A DNA stretch of 64,000 bases, taken from assembly GCA_963699805.1 (NCBI GenBank), contig CAVOVH010000013.1:171429-235428 (forward strand), in the 5' to 3' direction. The position numbers were made by a program, and so were the translations under genes. The DNA is from JAGTVG01 sp963699805. GTDB taxonomy: Bacteria; Bacteroidota; Bacteroidia; Cytophagales; Cyclobacteriaceae. The notes beneath the pieces are model-generated. The model saw nothing but the letters and a program-made list of their open reading frames with translations. It was not told where the DNA came from and ran no database searches. This document shows positions 1 to 10,006 of the stretch, in pieces (position 1 is the first letter of the stretch; each line of letters starts with the position of its first letter).

Positions 1-1538
1 CGGTATAACCTTCCAAGCGAACGGTAACCGCCTAGTACCGTCAGTAGTCCATGTTCGATTTGTTGCAAAGCATCTGATTTGCCATCTGGAACATGTATTT
101 CCACAATTCCTTTCGCCTGGTCAATCAAGGTGGCATCATAATCCAGGCCGAATTCTTCGATCATCAGTGAAAGCATCCAAACAGTACCTATTTGGGATTC
201 CACCCTGAGATCATAATCACCGGCATCATGCCAGCCGCCCTGGTTAAGGCCTGGTACAGGTTCCAGTGGTTTGTATTTCGAAAGGGTAGAAGGACCCTGA
301 CGGTAGCCATCAAAATGATTGGTATTGATCGGAGCCATCAGCGCATCGTCCAGATGGCAGCTACCATGCCATACCCTGTATTTTTCGTTTATACGCATAT
401 GACACATTTGTACAGGAAGATAATAGTCCAGTGTGGGCTGCCAGGCGTGCCGCTGGTAAACATCCTCTCCGATTTTAAAGGGATTGGATTGACTCGAGCC
501 ATAAACTACCCGATACATTCCTGGGTCCTTTAAATCCGAAAAATCGAATGTAAGGTATTGATATCTGAGAAATTCACCCCATTTTCCTGGAAATCCTTTT
601 TTAATCAATTCCGGTCCGTTTTCAGTGAGTTTATATATTAAAAATTCATTCATAGCCTGGTCCGAAGGATCTTCCTCGATCACCGCAATTTTAAGCTGAC
701 CGGGATGATATCCCAATTGCGAAACCTGGATAACCGGTTTATATTTCCAGCCCTCCACGATATTTGGTGTGATTTCCCATTCAATGGCACCTTTTGTTGC
801 ATTGGAAGGAATCATGCTACGAACGATGTACCAGCCATTGTTGTGGTTTGTCCGCCCATCCCACAACTCTAAGGGGCTCTTCTTTGAGACGATTTTCATG
901 CGCTGATAGGCTTCTTCAGGTGCAACGATCAATTCACTACCCATGGCCATTGCATCGGCGAGATTCTCACCGAAATAATCATTGACCGGACCATTGGGTT
1001 GCAACGGAAAGATCCCGGATTGGCCGTCCATCAGATATGCTTTCCCAAAAAGATTGCCAGGGAAAAGCTCAAAATTAAAACCAACTTTACCTATCCACTG
1101 TTCAGGCAGTGGCTTATCCAGATCGATAGTGACCCGGAATGTGTTTTCTTCGAGGGCGGTTACATTGACCTGATAGGAAAATGCAAGATCCGGATATACA
1201 ACCGGATTAAATCCGCGTTGATTTTTACTTGAGTCAGGATACCATAGACGCTGAGAAATGGTACTGTTGACCAGGTCGATTGTCTGCTTGCCCCCTTTGG
1301 GTACAGGTGACCACTGACCGGGAGAAATCTCAAGCCTTAGATCTCCATTCGCAGCCACCCGGTTACCATGTTGAATAACGGTGACTCCGGTTTGATGTCC
1401 TTCTGGATATATATCACTGAAAACGATCACATTAAGGCCAGGCATTTCAAAATACCCTTTATCATTTATCTGTAACCCGGTTTGTGAAAAGAGGGGATAG
1501 GCAACTAAAAAAAAGCAAACAACCAATAATTTTTTCAT
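1..1538 (-). CDS. GH9-type glycoside hydrolase (cellulase family), C-terminus cut by window edge
   Basis: Secreted glycoside hydrolase, probably acting on beta-1,4-glucan or a related glycan outside the cell. The start is the ATG at 1538, which gives a classical signal peptide (MKKLLVVCFFLVAYPLFSQ). About 512 codons lie in the window before the edge. An N-terminal all-beta part, with the Ig-like region typical of bacterial GH9 enzymes near residues 290-390, is followed by the start of the (alpha/alpha)6 barrel. The barrel carries the GH9 signature GGWHDAGDYD; its aspartates (Asp438 and Asp441) are the expected catalytic base and nucleophile side. The general-acid Glu of GH9 lies near the C-terminus and is outside the window. 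The family is seen from the motif; the substrate is inference. It is the first of several secreted carbohydrate-active genes here and has no close partner in the window. Confidence 0.82.
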   Translation of the reverse strand, partial: MKKLLVVCFFLVAYPLFSQTGLQINDKGYFEMPGLNVIVFSDIYPEGHQTGVTVIQHGNRVAANGDLRLEISPGQWSPVPKGGKQTIDLVNSTISQRLWYPDSSKNQRGFNPVVYPDLAFSYQVNVTALEENTFRVTIDLDKPLPEQWIGKVGFNFELFPGNLFGKAYLMDGQSGIFPLQPNGPVNDYFGENLADAMAMGSELIVAPEEAYQRMKIVSKKSPLELWDGRTNHNNGWYIVRSMIPSNATKGAIEWEITPNIVEGWKYKPVIQVSQLGYHPGQLKIAVIEEDPSDQAMNEFLIYKLTENGPELIKKGFPGKWGEFLRYQYLTFDFSDLKDPGMYRVVYGSSQSNPFKIGEDVYQRHAWQPTLDYYLPVQMCHMRINEKYRVWHGSCHLDDALMAPINTNHFDGYRQGPSTLSKYKPLEPVPGLNQGGWHDAGDYDLRVESQIGTVWMLSLMIEEFGLDYDATLIDQAKGIVEIHVPDGKSDALQQIEHGLLTVLGGYRSLGRLY

Positions 1539-1700
1539 GATGTAATAAGAATTCAATATTTAAAAAATGGAATTTGTAAATAAAAACAAATATGTACAAA
1601 AATCAGTAATGATCGTGGTTATAGCTTAAAAAATAGAAAGATAAGGCTTTTGTAGTGAAAAAGCGGTAATGTGCAGGAATGAGAGTTAGAATGATTGGAC

Positions 1701-2549
1701 TTACAACCAGCTCATTTTACCCCGGTAGTAATCCTTATAGGCCTGCCTGATCTGCTGGTCAGTATTCATTACGAATGGGCCGTTTACTACCAGGGGTTCC
1801 TGTATGGGTTTTGCAAATCCAAAAAGAAGGACACTGTCTTTCATGGCGCGGATAACAAGAAGTTCTTTGTCCATGTTGAACTCGACCAGGTTCAATTTAT
1901 TTACAAATACATTATTTATCTGTAAGGTCCCCCTGACCACATAAAAAAAGATATTGTATTCCTTTTGTATGGAAAGTGTCAATTCTCCTTCCGATTTAAA
2001 ATTGATCAGTGCCATGGTGATTTCTGATTTTGTTTCAACCACCCCTTTTTGATGGTCCTGGTTTCCGGCAATTAATTGCATTTCAATCCGCTGATTGTCA
2101 AATTTTAGGATGGGTATCTGCTCTTTCTGCAGACCTATATACCTGGGAGACACCCTCTTGTGTTTTGCAGGAAGGTTGATCCAGAGCTGCAGGATTTCAA
2201 GGTGACCCCCACGTTCTTTAAATTCTTCGGAAGAAGTATCCGCATGAATCAAGCCACGTCCGGCAGTTATCCATTGAATTCCTCCTGCTTTGATCACATG
2301 CTCCTTGCCCCGGGCATCTTTATGTAAAATTTCCCCATCCAGTATAAAAGTTACCTTTTCAATTCCACAAGATGGATGTGGATTAAATGGAAGACCATTA
2401 TTTTCAGGAATATAGTGTTGGGGACCATAATGATTCAATGCAAGGAATGGATTTATCTGATCAGCCAATCGGGATGGCAATGGTGAATAAGTGATCAGAT
2501 CTTCAATCGGACAATATTTTGCGGGGTGGATTTGTTTGATCGTTCTCAT
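1701..2549 (-). CDS. Pirin family protein with altered metal site
   Basis: Bicupin of the pirin family, 282 aa, the usual length, and cytosolic (no signal peptide). Characterised pirins bind iron through His-x-His and His-x-Glu in the N-terminal cupin, and some have quercetinase activity. Here the N-cupin core is clear (ILDGEILHKDARGKEH, then GGIQWITAGRGLIHAD). The first site reads NPHPSCGIE, so the second His is replaced by Ser60. The second site reads IHAD, with Asp104 in place of Glu. His58 and His102 are kept. This suggests weakened or altered metal binding; that is an inference from motif comparison only. It is convergent with nothing and stands alone between two secreted enzymes on the same strand. 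A stress-related or enzymatic role cannot be told from sequence. Confidence 0.88.
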   Translation of the reverse strand: MRTIKQIHPAKYCPIEDLITYSPLPSRLADQINPFLALNHYGPQHYIPENNGLPFNPHPSCGIEKVTFILDGEILHKDARGKEHVIKAGGIQWITAGRGLIHADTSSEEFKERGGHLEILQLWINLPAKHKRVSPRYIGLQKEQIPILKFDNQRIEMQLIAGNQDHQKGVVETKSEITMALINFKSEGELTLSIQKEYNIFFYVVRGTLQINNVFVNKLNLVEFNMDKELLVIRAMKDSVLLFGFAKPIQEPLVVNGPFVMNTDQQIRQAYKDYYRGKMSWL

Positions 2550-2920
2550 ACTTCTTCTAACAATTATCAGAAAAAATGGTTCCCTGAAAAATATAAAAAA
2601 ATCAAGATTTCCGATCAGAAATAAAAAATCTATATTCCATCCATTTTTTTCTAAAGAAAATATAATTACTGTAGATGAAAGATAGGTTAATGAGCATTAT
2701 TACATGATTTCTTTTATAAATGAATTAAATTAACAAAATAATATAAAAAATAGACGATTATCTTTAATAATTGTACTATTCAAAGATACAATTTCATCAT
2801 TCATGTGACAAAAACTACTCCCGGTCCTGGGTAGATTCTTTCAGGATATGATGAAAGATAGCCACCTATTTTATTAATGGTTATTTTCCTGATATTCCGG
2901 TTTGAAGTGTGGGTCAGAAA
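2550..2920. other. Gene-free AT-rich spacer
   Basis: About 370 bases between the pirin gene and the next minus-strand gene. It is strongly AT-rich, with A and T runs, and no reading frame with a plausible start is seen. It should hold the pirin promoter (reading leftwards). No hairpin or repeat stands out. Confidence 0.5.
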
Positions 2921-4798
2921 TCATTGAGCCAGCTTGAAAATCCGGAATGAATGGGGCTTAAGATTCAGTTCAAATACCAGCTTTTCGGGTTCCCTTGCTT
3001 CACTCCAACCTCCCCGGGCACCACGAATGGACCCTGAAAGATTTTTATTGTTGCTGAGGTCTGTTAGTGCCGTAAATTCCTTGTCAATGGCTATCCTGAT
3101 ATCCTGGGGATCATCTGAAAATGATTCAACGATCATTGTATTGTTATCATAAAGGAATAAACAGATATTTCCAGCACCCTCCAGCTGCGCCCTTAAATGG
3201 CCAGCCACAATGGACCGGATTTTAGACAAAACAGGTACTGGAAGTTGATAAAGATCGGCAAAATTCTCAGGGATGGTCAATACATACAAACTTCCATCCG
3301 CATACTCAGCTTCATGAAGTATGGGCCAGCCATTGGGTCCGTCCAGTGCAGAAGCAATCTCCCACGAATCATTGGTCAGGTATTGAATCTGAGGAATCAA
3401 TATTTTTTCCACTGACTGGCTTATTTGCCTGCCAGAAATAAAATCATTCACCAGGGATTTTCTACCGGTAAAACGGATTTCGGCAATATCCATGATTCCT
3501 TTATCCTGAAGTGCATTTAAAAGGCCGCTGGTGATGGTCACTGATTTTCCATTCAGCAATTGTTTTTTGATTTTGGAAACGATCTCAGGATCGAATTTTG
3601 CACTTTCGGTTAACAATACCATTTTTTCCTCTACCGGAAATTCGGGAACGATGTCAATAGGCAAACCGATCATTCCAAGATAGTTGGGAAGAAAATCTTC
3701 CCCCACCGAATGGTAGGGGCGGTAGCATTTAATCCCCACGGGGTTCCCCAGGTAAGAAAGATAAGGATCTACCTGCTCAAAAGCATATCCGGCAGCCCTG
3801 GCTATGGTGGTTGGTTCGACCGGTTTATTTTCAACAACTACCGGTTTTCCCATAGACGCAACATCAAAGCTGGTTCCTGTGCCTTGCCATGTGGCGGTTT
3901 CAAATTGTCCTAAAGGTCTTTGTAATTGACGAAAATCAAACAAGGTGATTTCCGGGGCTTTTGAAAATAAAGTAAGCCAGAGTTGTTCCGCATAACGGTC
4001 AAGATATCGTGACCCACCCGTATCAACCCATCCTCCCATATTAAATCCTGGCTTCAGATTTTCGAAATACCTGAAAATGGCATATCCAAGATAGGGTTGA
4101 AGATGCTGGGCACTTGTTACCGCATCCCGGGTTTCTGTTCCCGTGTAGAGACCATAAAAAATCTCGGGCTCTGTTTCCAGGTTAAATCCCAGGCCCTGGA
4201 AATGAGCGTACCAGTTAGGATATTTGATGATCACCTTTACCTCTGGATTCACCTTTTTAGCGGGTCCTACAATCAGATTTCTGGCAGCTTCATCCATTAA
4301 TTGCAAACGGTATTCAGTCCAGCTTCGGTCACCTTTTGCTTCAATGCACAAGTTGCATTTACAATTCGTAAAGAAAAAATCATCCAGTATGACTTCATTG
4401 AAATTTTTTGCAGTATACTCAATGATCTCCTGTACTTTGCTGCGCTGTTCCGGATTATTGTAGCAGAAGGTCTGAAAACGGTTACTTTCATCGATGGTAT
4501 AAGTAATCCCGCCGGCGGTCTCAATGCCATTTTCCTTGAAATATTCTTTAACCTTATTCAGGGTATTTTGATCCGCGATGACCAGATCACGGTGTGTTTC
4601 CAGGTATATTTTATCTACATGAACCTGTTGAGTGATGATATTCCAAATGGAATCCAGCCATTCCAGATTTTCCATTTTCTGAACTTCATAGGAGCGGGCA
4701 TAGACAGCCACTTTAAAATTTTCATATGAATTTTGTGCAAATAGTATGTATCCTGAAAACAGGATGAGTATAAACACAAGGATGAATTTTCTTGCCAT
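2921..4798 (-). CDS. Secreted TIM-barrel glycoside-hydrolase-like protein with C-x-C-x2-C motif
   Basis: A 625-residue secreted protein. The ATG at 4798 is preferred over an upstream in-frame ATG at 4873 because it puts a clean signal peptide at the N-terminus (MARKFILVFILILFSGYILFAQ). After it comes a TIM-barrel-like region with a strand-end acidic motif (EVILDDFFF, near residue 145), followed at once by NCKCNLC. A Cys cluster of this form binds zinc in GH42 beta-galactosidases and recurs in other GH-like barrels. Around residues 375-500 there is a Rossmann-like region (PVEEKMVLL, LLNGKSVTITSGLL) resembling the beta-galactosidase trimerisation fold. The C-terminus looks like a beta-sandwich. 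I do not recognise a named family with certainty; a hydrolase for an extracellular glycan is likely but unproven. Confidence 0.6.
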   Translation of the reverse strand: MARKFILVFILILFSGYILFAQNSYENFKVAVYARSYEVQKMENLEWLDSIWNIITQQVHVDKIYLETHRDLVIADQNTLNKVKEYFKENGIETAGGITYTIDESNRFQTFCYNNPEQRSKVQEIIEYTAKNFNEVILDDFFFTNCKCNLCIEAKGDRSWTEYRLQLMDEAARNLIVGPAKKVNPEVKVIIKYPNWYAHFQGLGFNLETEPEIFYGLYTGTETRDAVTSAQHLQPYLGYAIFRYFENLKPGFNMGGWVDTGGSRYLDRYAEQLWLTLFSKAPEITLFDFRQLQRPLGQFETATWQGTGTSFDVASMGKPVVVENKPVEPTTIARAAGYAFEQVDPYLSYLGNPVGIKCYRPYHSVGEDFLPNYLGMIGLPIDIVPEFPVEEKMVLLTESAKFDPEIVSKIKKQLLNGKSVTITSGLLNALQDKGIMDIAEIRFTGRKSLVNDFISGRQISQSVEKILIPQIQYLTNDSWEIASALDGPNGWPILHEAEYADGSLYVLTIPENFADLYQLPVPVLSKIRSIVAGHLRAQLEGAGNICLFLYDNNTMIVESFSDDPQDIRIAIDKEFTALTDLSNNKNLSGSIRGARGGWSEAREPEKLVFELNLKPHSFRIFKLAQ

Positions 4799-5109
4799 TT
4801 TGATTAATAATATGATGATCTGAAAGAAAAAATTATCTATAAAAATAACATTAAAAATATAAGGATGGAACATTTAGTTCATCCGGCGTGGGTGATTTTA
4901 ATTTTTATTTTATCTTGGTGTAGATAGGACTTGTAAATAATCGGGATTCAATGCATATCATTAGGCACTTGAGATAAATATAAGGAATGAAAATACGGGC
5001 AGAAGGACAAATTGAACAATTCAAAATATCTTCAAAATTCATCCATATCTTGTAAAGAATGGTGAATCCCTTTGAGATTTAATCATAATATTTTTTAATT
5101 AATTTCATC
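4799..5109. other. Divergent intergenic region
   Basis: About 310 AT-rich bases between two divergently transcribed secreted-protein genes, which should contain both promoters. No clear operator, hairpin or small gene was found. Confidence 0.45.
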
Positions 5110-8100
5110 ATGCCCTTTAAAAAATTGAGAATTTTTGAAAATTCATTTTTGGAAAAATTCAATCCCTTTATCTTTCTTTTAATTAACCTGCTGATCCTGC
5201 TTTTATTTGCCTGCAAGGCGGAGCATGATCAATATACACGGGGCATCGGGATTTATCCCGGGGATCCCCGGGAAGATTTCTCGCCGATTCAGGAAATTGA
5301 TGAGAAAAATGTAACAAACCTTGCCTTTCACCGTCCAGCCTATCATTCAAGCAGTTATGATTACAATCTGACCGCACAATTGATCACCGATGGGATCATC
5401 GAAACCAAGCTTCCAGTCTGGTTTTCGGCTTCCACGAGTCAGCATGGAACCCTGCCAAGGAATGAAAGGGAATGGATGATTGATTTCAACCGGGTTACTT
5501 CCGTTAGCATTGACAGTGCTGCCGGATGGATGCAGATTGACCTTTGGGGTGGAGGAACTCCACCCATGATTGACAGCGTGAGAGTGGGTGCCGGAATACA
5601 ACTTGACGAGCGAAAGGCCCTGGGCTGGTCATGCACCTTGATGGGGTCTGATGATGGTGAAAACTGGCAGGAACTTGGAACCATAATTGGAAAAGATTAT
5701 CCGGGAGATACCTTGCCCAGAAGATGGAGAAGATTTTCTCCTAAGGGTTTCAGAATTTTTAATGAATCATTCGATTTACAAACACCTGTTAATAAAAAAC
5801 ATTATAAAGTGAATTTTCAGGCTTCCAATGTAATCAGCTGGGGATTCGGTGGAATCGACCTTTTTTACATGGGTGAATGGGCACTTATCAGCCCGGCCAA
5901 TCAATTCTGCAGCACCTGGATGAGTGCAGGGGATCAGGAAGAATGGGTTTATGTGGACCTTGGCAAACTATGTTCATTTGACAAAATTAATCTGCACTGG
6001 ATCCGGCGCCCTTCCAAAGGATTTCTGCAAATTTCAGAAGACGGAAATTCCTGGAAAAACATTCATGAATTACTAGCCGGGGATCAGATCATGGATGAAA
6101 TTTCACTTGGCGAACTTGAAGAAGGAAGGTTCGTCCGTGTTCTGATGTTGGAATCTGACAATCCTGAGGGATATCTATTAAGTGAATTGGAGGTTTTTGG
6201 GAAAGGAGGAATCCTGATCCATCCACACCAGCAAAAACAGACCGAAGACGGAAACAGAATGGATCTGACGGGAGGCAATTGGCGATTGCAACGTGCCTCC
6301 ATGGTCAAGGAAAAAGGAGAGAAGATATCGCGATCAGGATATCCCGATGAAGATTGGACAGTCGCCTCGGTTCCAGGTACTGTACTGATGAGTTACCGTA
6401 ATATAGGCGCCATACCTGATCCTAATGATGGAGACAATCAGTTGATGATCTCTGAATCTTTTTTTTATTCGGATTTCTGGTACCGAAACACCTTTGATAA
6501 TCCTTTCACCAACCATAATGATCGGATCTTTCTTAATTTTGACGGGATCAACTGGAAAGCAGACGTATTTTTAAACGGATTAAATCTGGGTAAAATTGAA
6601 GGAGCTTTTACCCATGCTAAATTTGACATATCCGAGGTGGTCAATACCGGAGAAAATGTGTTGGCTGTCAGGATCATTAAAAATGCGCATCCGGGAAATG
6701 TAAAAGAACAAACGATCATGAGCCCGGATAAGAATGGGGGTGCCCTGGGAGCAGATAATCCCACTTTTCATGCCTCTGTTGGTTGGGATTGGATCCCAAC
6801 CATCCGGGGACGTAATATTGGTATCTGGAATGATGTATTTTTGACGAGCACTGGGGTAGTTACCGTAGATGATCCTTTTGTAAGGACCGTATTGCCCCTT
6901 CCTGACACCTCCTCGACAGATATTGATATAGAATTAACCCTGCGCAATCATGATTCTCAGGTGGTGGAGGGAGTTCTTCATTGCCAGTTTGGTAAAATAT
7001 CCATCGATCATCCTGTCACAATGGAAGCCTTTGAAGAGAAAAAGATTTACTTAAACCCTGACATCCAACCTAAACTTAGGTTGAATAACCCCAAACTCTG
7101 GTGGCCGAATGGTTATGGAGATCCGAATTTATACGATGTTAACCTGAGTTTCCGGGATTCGAAGGGTGAGATTACGGATAGCAAATCTTTTAAGACCGGA
7201 GTACGACAAATGACTTACCGTGAAGAGGGGGGAATATTAAAAATCTGGATCAATGGGAGACGGTTTATCGGAAGGGGAGGTAACTGGGGATTTTCCGAAT
7301 CTAATTTGACATACCGGCGAAGGGAATACGACATTGCTGTCAGATATCATCAGGATATGAATTTTACAATGATCCGGAATTGGGTCGGACAAACCGGGGA
7401 TGACGAATTTTACGAAGCCTGTGACAAATATGGGATCATGGTATGGCAGGATTTCTGGCTTGCTAATCCTGTAGATGGCCCCAATCCTTTTAACAATGAA
7501 ATGTTCATGCAGAATGTCAATAATTTCGTGCTTCGTATCCGCAACCACCCCTCCATTGCCCTTTATGTTGGCCGGAATGAAGGAAATCCTCCGGAGGTAC
7601 TTGATTCAGCCATCCGGAATGTGTTACCTGTCTTGCATCCAGGGATTCATTATATATCAAATTCCGCTTTTGGGGTTGTCAGCGGGGGAGGGCCTTATCG
7701 GTCATTACCTCCGGAATTATATTTTGAAAGTCGCGCCACACCCAGATTTCATAGTGAGATGGGAATGCCAAACATTGTAACGTATGAGAGTCTTCAGAAA
7801 ATGATGCCTGACTCCACCAGGTGGCCCAAAGGCCGAATGTGGGGATTACATGATTTCTGCCTCGAAGGAGCGCAGGGAGGCACTTCCTTCAATCAACAGA
7901 TGGATATAAACTTTGGAGAGATACAAAATGTACAAAATTGGACACAACTGGCACAATGGATCAATTACAGGGGATATCGTGCCATGTTCGAAGCACAAAG
8001 CAAATACCGGATGGGTCTTTTGCTCTGGATGAGTCATCCCGCCTGGCCATCCATGGTCTGGCAGACCTATGATTATTATTTTGAACCAACCGCCGCCTAT

Positions 8101-8784
8101 TTTGGCTGTAAAAAGGCATCGGAACCTTTACACATTCAATGGAATCCTTTAAGTGATAGCATAGAAGTGGTCAATTATAGCAGCCGGAAAGGAATGGGAT
8201 TGAATGCCTCAGCGGAACTGATCAATATGGATGGATCCATTCAATGGGAGCGAAAAGCCGATCTTGATTGTAGTGAAGACAGCACCGTTCGATGTTTCAA
8301 GATGGAATTTCCGGGTAATCTCACGGATGTTCATTTCATCAGGTTGAAATTGATGAAGAATGAAGAATTACTGTCAGAAAATTTTTATTGGCGGGGACTG
8401 GAAAGGAATAACAAGAAATTGCCTGATTACTGGCGATATACGGACCTGGCGGAATATGATCTGACCGCGTTGTTTGATCTGCCTGATGTTGATCTGGATG
8501 TCTCGAGTAAAATGCAAAAAAGAGCTGGAGAGTGGGAAATGATTACTGCCTTAAAGAATCCATCTGATTATCCGGCACTGATGGTCCGGTTGAAAGTAAT
8601 CCGTAAAAATACTGGGGACCGGATTTTACCGGTCATTTATGACGATAATTATGTCTTTTTAATGCCCGGTGAACAAAAGGTCATCCGGATGGAATTTAAT
8701 CAGGAAGATACCCGTGGGGAAAAGCCGGAATTGGTGATTTCGGGATTTAATGTGAAGGAAGAAATAAGTGTCAATCCTGAATAG
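5110..8784 (+). CDS. Large lipoprotein GH2 glycosidase (exo-beta-glucosaminidase/mannosidase-like) with discoidin domains
   Basis: A 1224-residue surface lipoprotein. The hydrophobic N-terminus ends in a lipobox (LLLFAC, Cys35). Residues about 60-230 and 255-370 look like two F5/8-type (discoidin) carbohydrate-binding modules. The GH2 part follows: a sugar-binding sandwich (about 385-560, with SFFYSDFWYRNTF), Ig-like domains and a TIM barrel. The acid/base is expected at Glu824 (YVGRNEG) and the nucleophile at Glu883 (FHSEMGMPN). The order and motifs resemble exo-beta-D-glucosaminidase and mannosylglycoprotein endo-beta-mannosidase rather than LacZ. The known reaction is retaining hydrolysis of terminal beta-linked sugars; the exact sugar is not readable. 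The GH26 gene follows after 69 bases on the same strand, so the two may be co-transcribed and attack one beta-mannan-type substrate. Confidence 0.82.
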   Translation: MPFKKLRIFENSFLEKFNPFIFLLINLLILLLFACKAEHDQYTRGIGIYPGDPREDFSPIQEIDEKNVTNLAFHRPAYHSSSYDYNLTAQLITDGIIETKLPVWFSASTSQHGTLPRNEREWMIDFNRVTSVSIDSAAGWMQIDLWGGGTPPMIDSVRVGAGIQLDERKALGWSCTLMGSDDGENWQELGTIIGKDYPGDTLPRRWRRFSPKGFRIFNESFDLQTPVNKKHYKVNFQASNVISWGFGGIDLFYMGEWALISPANQFCSTWMSAGDQEEWVYVDLGKLCSFDKINLHWIRRPSKGFLQISEDGNSWKNIHELLAGDQIMDEISLGELEEGRFVRVLMLESDNPEGYLLSELEVFGKGGILIHPHQQKQTEDGNRMDLTGGNWRLQRASMVKEKGEKISRSGYPDEDWTVASVPGTVLMSYRNIGAIPDPNDGDNQLMISESFFYSDFWYRNTFDNPFTNHNDRIFLNFDGINWKADVFLNGLNLGKIEGAFTHAKFDISEVVNTGENVLAVRIIKNAHPGNVKEQTIMSPDKNGGALGADNPTFHASVGWDWIPTIRGRNIGIWNDVFLTSTGVVTVDDPFVRTVLPLPDTSSTDIDIELTLRNHDSQVVEGVLHCQFGKISIDHPVTMEAFEEKKIYLNPDIQPKLRLNNPKLWWPNGYGDPNLYDVNLSFRDSKGEITDSKSFKTGVRQMTYREEGGILKIWINGRRFIGRGGNWGFSESNLTYRRREYDIAVRYHQDMNFTMIRNWVGQTGDDEFYEACDKYGIMVWQDFWLANPVDGPNPFNNEMFMQNVNNFVLRIRNHPSIALYVGRNEGNPPEVLDSAIRNVLPVLHPGIHYISNSAFGVVSGGGPYRSLPPELYFESRATPRFHSEMGMPNIVTYESLQKMMPDSTRWPKGRMWGLHDFCLEGAQGGTSFNQQMDINFGEIQNVQNWTQLAQWINYRGYRAMFEAQSKYRMGLLLWMSHPAWPSMVWQTYDYYFEPTAAYFGCKKASEPLHIQWNPLSDSIEVVNYSSRKGMGLNASAELINMDGSIQWERKADLDCSEDSTVRCFKMEFPGNLTDVHFIRLKLMKNEELLSENFYWRGLERNNKKLPDYWRYTDLAEYDLTALFDLPDVDLDVSSKMQKRAGEWEMITALKNPSDYPALMVRLKVIRKNTGDRILPVIYDDNYVFLMPGEQKVIRMEFNQEDTRGEKPELVISGFNVKEEISVNPE

Positions 8785-8853
8785 TCCTATTTAAACATAC
8801 ATCTATAAAGTGAAATTATTAAACAGAAAATAAATTTAAATCCGATTTAAGTC

Positions 8854-9918
8854 ATGATCAGAAGATTCAAAAATTCATTGTCGATTCTTATCCTTATTCT
8901 ATTTTTCTACGTCCCCTTTACAAAAGGGCAGGATACGGAAATCAAACCCGTAACACCCAATCCGTCCGCGGAAGCCGTTCAGCTTCTGGAATATATTTAT
9001 AATATTTCAGGCAAACAGATCATGGCCGGACAGCATTGTGCCCCACTGGTAGGATCTACACGTCTCCCGGTGGTTCATCGGTTGACCAATAAATATCCGG
9101 CTGTATTCGGTCAGGATTTCGGATTCAGCTACCCGGGATATTGGGATGGCATTAACTACCGTCAGAATATAGTAGATGAGGCCATCAGGCGCCACGCCGA
9201 AGGATTTATCATCACCCTGATGTGGCATGCCGTACCCCCAACCGAGGATGAACCGGTTACCTTTCGTGAATCAATACAGGGTGAATTGACTGATCAGGAA
9301 TGGAATGATCTGATCACGCCCGGCACCTTGATCCATGAAAGATGGAAGTCCCAGGTTGATGTGATCGCCTGGTTCCTGAAACAGCTCAGGTATGCCGGAG
9401 TGCCTGTATTGTGGCGGCCTTATCATGAAATGAATGGCGGATGGTTCTGGTGGGGCCAAAAACCAGGTGAAAACGGATATAAAAAATTATGGCGTATGCT
9501 GTATGACAGGCTGGTGAATTTTCATGGACTCAATAATCTGATATGGGTTTTTAATACCAATGAATTTAAAAATGGGGTCGATCCGCATGAAACCTATTAT
9601 CCGGGAGATGATGTGGTAGACATATTGGCTACCGATGTCTATACAGAAGGTTTTAACCAGGAAAATTATGACCTGATGGTGGCCCTGGCTGGTAACAAAC
9701 CCATCGCACTCGGTGAGGTTGGAAGGGTTCCGAGCCCTGAAATCATCAAAAGCCAGCCACGATGGACATGGTTCATGCAATGGGGTGATCCGGGAGGGTC
9801 TAGGGAAGGATTCCGCGAATACATGGATGTGTATGCCGATGATCAGGTAATTACGCTTTATCAATTGCCCTGGGTGGAGATCCGGGATCCTAAGATACAT
9901 TATCCGGTTTTAAGATAA
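8854..9918 (+). CDS. GH26 beta-mannanase-like glycoside hydrolase
   Basis: Secreted 354-residue enzyme with a signal peptide ending near FTKGQ. The whole chain after it is one GH26 (beta/alpha)8 barrel of normal length. The acid/base motif RPYHEMNGGWFWW places Glu192, and the nucleophile motif IALGEVGRVP places Glu288, so both catalytic residues are present. GH26 enzymes hydrolyse internal beta-1,4-mannosidic bonds with retention; some act on beta-1,3-xylan, so the substrate is likely but not certain. It lies directly downstream of the GH2 gene, which fits an endo/exo pair on a mannose-containing glycan. No transporter lies next to it. Confidence 0.9.
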   Translation: MIRRFKNSLSILILILFFYVPFTKGQDTEIKPVTPNPSAEAVQLLEYIYNISGKQIMAGQHCAPLVGSTRLPVVHRLTNKYPAVFGQDFGFSYPGYWDGINYRQNIVDEAIRRHAEGFIITLMWHAVPPTEDEPVTFRESIQGELTDQEWNDLITPGTLIHERWKSQVDVIAWFLKQLRYAGVPVLWRPYHEMNGGWFWWGQKPGENGYKKLWRMLYDRLVNFHGLNNLIWVFNTNEFKNGVDPHETYYPGDDVVDILATDVYTEGFNQENYDLMVALAGNKPIALGEVGRVPSPEIIKSQPRWTWFMQWGDPGGSREGFREYMDVYADDQVITLYQLPWVEIRDPKIHYPVLR

Positions 9919-10006
9919 TCTTCGAATGTTTGTCGAATAATGATCATTTTTATGGGCAACTATCATATATTTGCTCCTTTTGTAACACCCTATTAAATAA
10001 AATTAA

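Noticed and set aside
192..533. Plus-strand small open frame at the left edge
   Set aside because: It is antisense to the GH9 catalytic domain.
9901..10006. Terminator after the GH26 gene
   Set aside because: No stem of useful length was found; the short TCGAAT...ATTCGA-like matches are weak.
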